A stretch of 64,000 nucleotides of DNA. It comes from Gymnothorax reevesii (lineage: Eukaryota > Chordata > Actinopteri > Anguilliformes > Muraenidae). Below are positions 62,769 through 64,000 of this stretch, in pieces (within the stretch, counting starts at the first letter, position 1; every line of letters begins with the position of its first letter). A program made the position numbers and the translations under genes. Where the stretch lies: assembly GCA_029721435.1 (NCBI GenBank), contig CM056592.1:36591611-36655610 (forward strand), given 5' to 3'. The notes under the pieces are model-generated. The model had not been told where the DNA came from, searched no databases, and worked only from the letters and a program-made list of their open reading frames with translations.

Positions 62769-63560
62769 GGGCCATTCCATGTCAACCCCAGGGATGTGCA
62801 CCGCAGCACCTCTTCAATTTTTTTCGGATTTGCATGACTGAAAAATCTGAGTTTTATTTATTTTTTTAATTTTGAAGATAAAAAAGTGGAATCCCGCAAA
62901 TTAGCGGAAAAATCACATCCCAGTAATCCCCAGAAATCGACTGCCGTACCAATAAAAACTGCCATGTCTCTCGACACTGCATAAGAGGTTAGGCTAAGTA
63001 TTTTTGCCTTATCGAAAGTGAAGGGGACGGATTGCCGTCTCCTCAAAACTGTGTGAGACATATCCCCCGCATCCCCTATGCCTCCTGAGCCCCTGTCCAA
63101 CGTCATTGGGACAAAGGCATGAGTTAATGAATGATGGTCTCTGATGGAAGATTGATAGTGCATTCACCTCCTAATAGGATAAATCTAAAATTTTTGCTCT
63201 CAACTCTGAATGGTTTTGTCATAAAAAAAAATCTTTGCAACTAAGTTTCGGCCCTTTTGGAACAGCGATTTCTGAGGAGCTACATTCACATGGCTAAATC
63301 TTGAATAGCATTTCAGCTAAGTCCTTCAAATTTTCAGGGGTGAAAATATGCAACTATAACTTCAGCAATATGGACTTATAAATGTGTCCCCTAAGTTTAT
63401 CATATATATTTGGGTGCTTAAAGTTGCTTGAAAAGTTTACTCTGCACTCTGTGGTAGAATGTTTGAAGAACTGTTAAAAGCCTAATTTTGAAGACGGGGA
63501 TTTGGTATTCCACAAACAGCTTCCGCTATATGTTCTGTATTTTGTATTCTAATTCTGCCC
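62769..63560 (+). repeat. third copy of the GGTCATTCCATGTC repeat
   Basis: GGCCATTCCATGTCAACC (62770) and 63130-63560 align with the arms at 19322-19780 and 22235-22815: CGATTTCTGAGGAGC, TCCTTCAAATTTTCAGGGG, GACGGGGATTTGGTATT. It is split by the mini-element at 62789-62923. Confidence 0.7.
62789..62923. mobile_element. 135-bp mini-element with CAGGGATG ends
   Basis: CAGGGATGTG at the left; at the right TTAGCGGAAAAATCACATCC preceded by TTTTGAAGATAAAAAAG, which matches the last ~80 bp of the 730-bp element at 48739-49468. It is an internally deleted relative. Confidence 0.65.
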
Positions 63561-63793
63561 CTCTCTTATGAATAATCAAGAAAATAATAAGGTTTGAAAA
63601 TGAAAAAAAAAATGTTGATTTGAAAATGAATGAAATGAAAATGTCTTTGATGCCATTAAATGCTTTTTGTCCACAAAACTACCATATTTTCAAAAACTGA
63701 TTTTGAGAAAATAAAGCAGGACGCCATCACAAATTTTGGATATGTTAATAACAGGCATCTAGTCTTTCTAAAACAGTAAATATGATGTTGGTG

Positions 63794-63867
63794 CAGTGGC
63801 GTAGCGTGGAGGCGCTGGGCCCCGGTGCGAGAATGGCGCTAGCCCCCCCCAAGGCCTATCCGCGAAG
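63794..63867 (+). mobile_element. hAT terminus, same family as 43626-44856
   Basis: CAGTGGCGTAGCGTGGAGGC and GAATGGCGCTAGCCCCCCCC match the left end of the exon-carrying hAT with one mismatch over about 57 bp, then continue with AAGGCCTATCCGCG, the uncaptured family sequence. Confidence 0.8.
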
Positions 63868-64000
63868 CAGAGGTGTAATTGTAACAGAGCTTTAGTTTTT
63901 TGAGGATTTGTACTTTACCTGAGTTCTTTTTTAAACCTGGACTTTTACTCTACAACATTTAAAACTTAATAATTATCATTTTACTTCGTTACTTTGACAC
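63868..64000 (+). mobile_element. Tol2-like hAT end fragment, runs off the window
   Basis: CAGAGGTGTAATTGTAAC followed by GTACTTTACCTGAGT and ACTTTTACTCTACAACATTT resembles the termini of Tol2-type MITEs, with their repeated ACTTTTACT motifs. Only one end is visible. Confidence 0.45.

Noticed and set aside
1..64000. CRISPR array, bacterial operon or phage signals
   Set aside because: Split genes, poly-A signals, SINEs and LINEs show vertebrate nuclear DNA; the tandem repeats here are minisatellites without spacers.

Overview
The window is vertebrate nuclear DNA, almost certainly from a ray-finned (teleost) fish. It carries several Tc1-like transposon families, hAT elements, Penelope-like retroelements, Tx1-, L1- and CR1/L2/Rex-type LINEs, a tRNA-derived SINE with a fish-type body, and GT-AG split host exons. 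The sequence does not fix the species. There is no bacterial-style operon, CRISPR array, rRNA or convincing tRNA gene. Most open frames are decayed transposon genes or chance frames.

One host gene family is present. A complete six-exon lipocalin gene runs on the + strand from 42359 to 56540. Its exons are 42359-42469, 45808-45950, 46315-46379, 46046 bases-scale intron to 56046-56165, then 56266-56367 and 56467-56540. All introns are GT-AG, the phases match, and it encodes 204 residues with a signal peptide, the lipocalin GxW motif, four cysteines placed as in orosomucoid (alpha-1-acid glycoprotein) and five N-glycosylation sequons. A second, tandem copy contributes only exons 4-6 (15046-15496); its exons 1-3 must lie left of the window or be lost. 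The two copies stay alignable through intron 3 and the 3' flank, so each serves as an empty-site reference for insertions in the other.

Layout. 1-2093: mostly featureless, with a small foldback element. 2094-3568: Tc1 element. 3768-6831: dispersed repeat ending in a TTAA-type terminus, split by an L1-like LINE that is itself split by another Tc1 element. 6832-15045: intron 3 of lipocalin copy A, holding a ~140-bp degenerate tandem repeat, a solo LTR (7748-8205) and a 6.1-kb TTAA-flanked element (8771-14854). That element contains two Penelope-like copies in head-to-head inverted orientation, a SINE and hammerhead-like ribozyme motifs. 15046-15790: copy A exons 4-6 and 3' flank. 15785-17420: repeats including a ~77-bp minisatellite. 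19322-22815: long inverted repeats around another Penelope fragment and a Tc1 derivative. 23040-29053: hAT and Tc1 relics. 29040-32440: Tx1-like LINE. 32672-35232: a nearly readable hAT transposase. 35601-40560: LINE 3' ends and a minus-strand LINE. 42264-56600: lipocalin copy B with introns full of insertions. 56700-64000: Tc1 relics, a foldback element, an integrase-like transposon gene and repeat fragments running off the window.

The most notable observation is a 1,231-bp hAT element with a perfect 8-bp target duplication in intron 1 of the lipocalin gene. It carries a perfect 79-bp copy of exon 1 of that same gene. Other strong points are the paralogous empty sites for the TTAA and IS630-type elements, and the three hammerhead-like motifs with self-complementary stem III in the Penelope-like elements.
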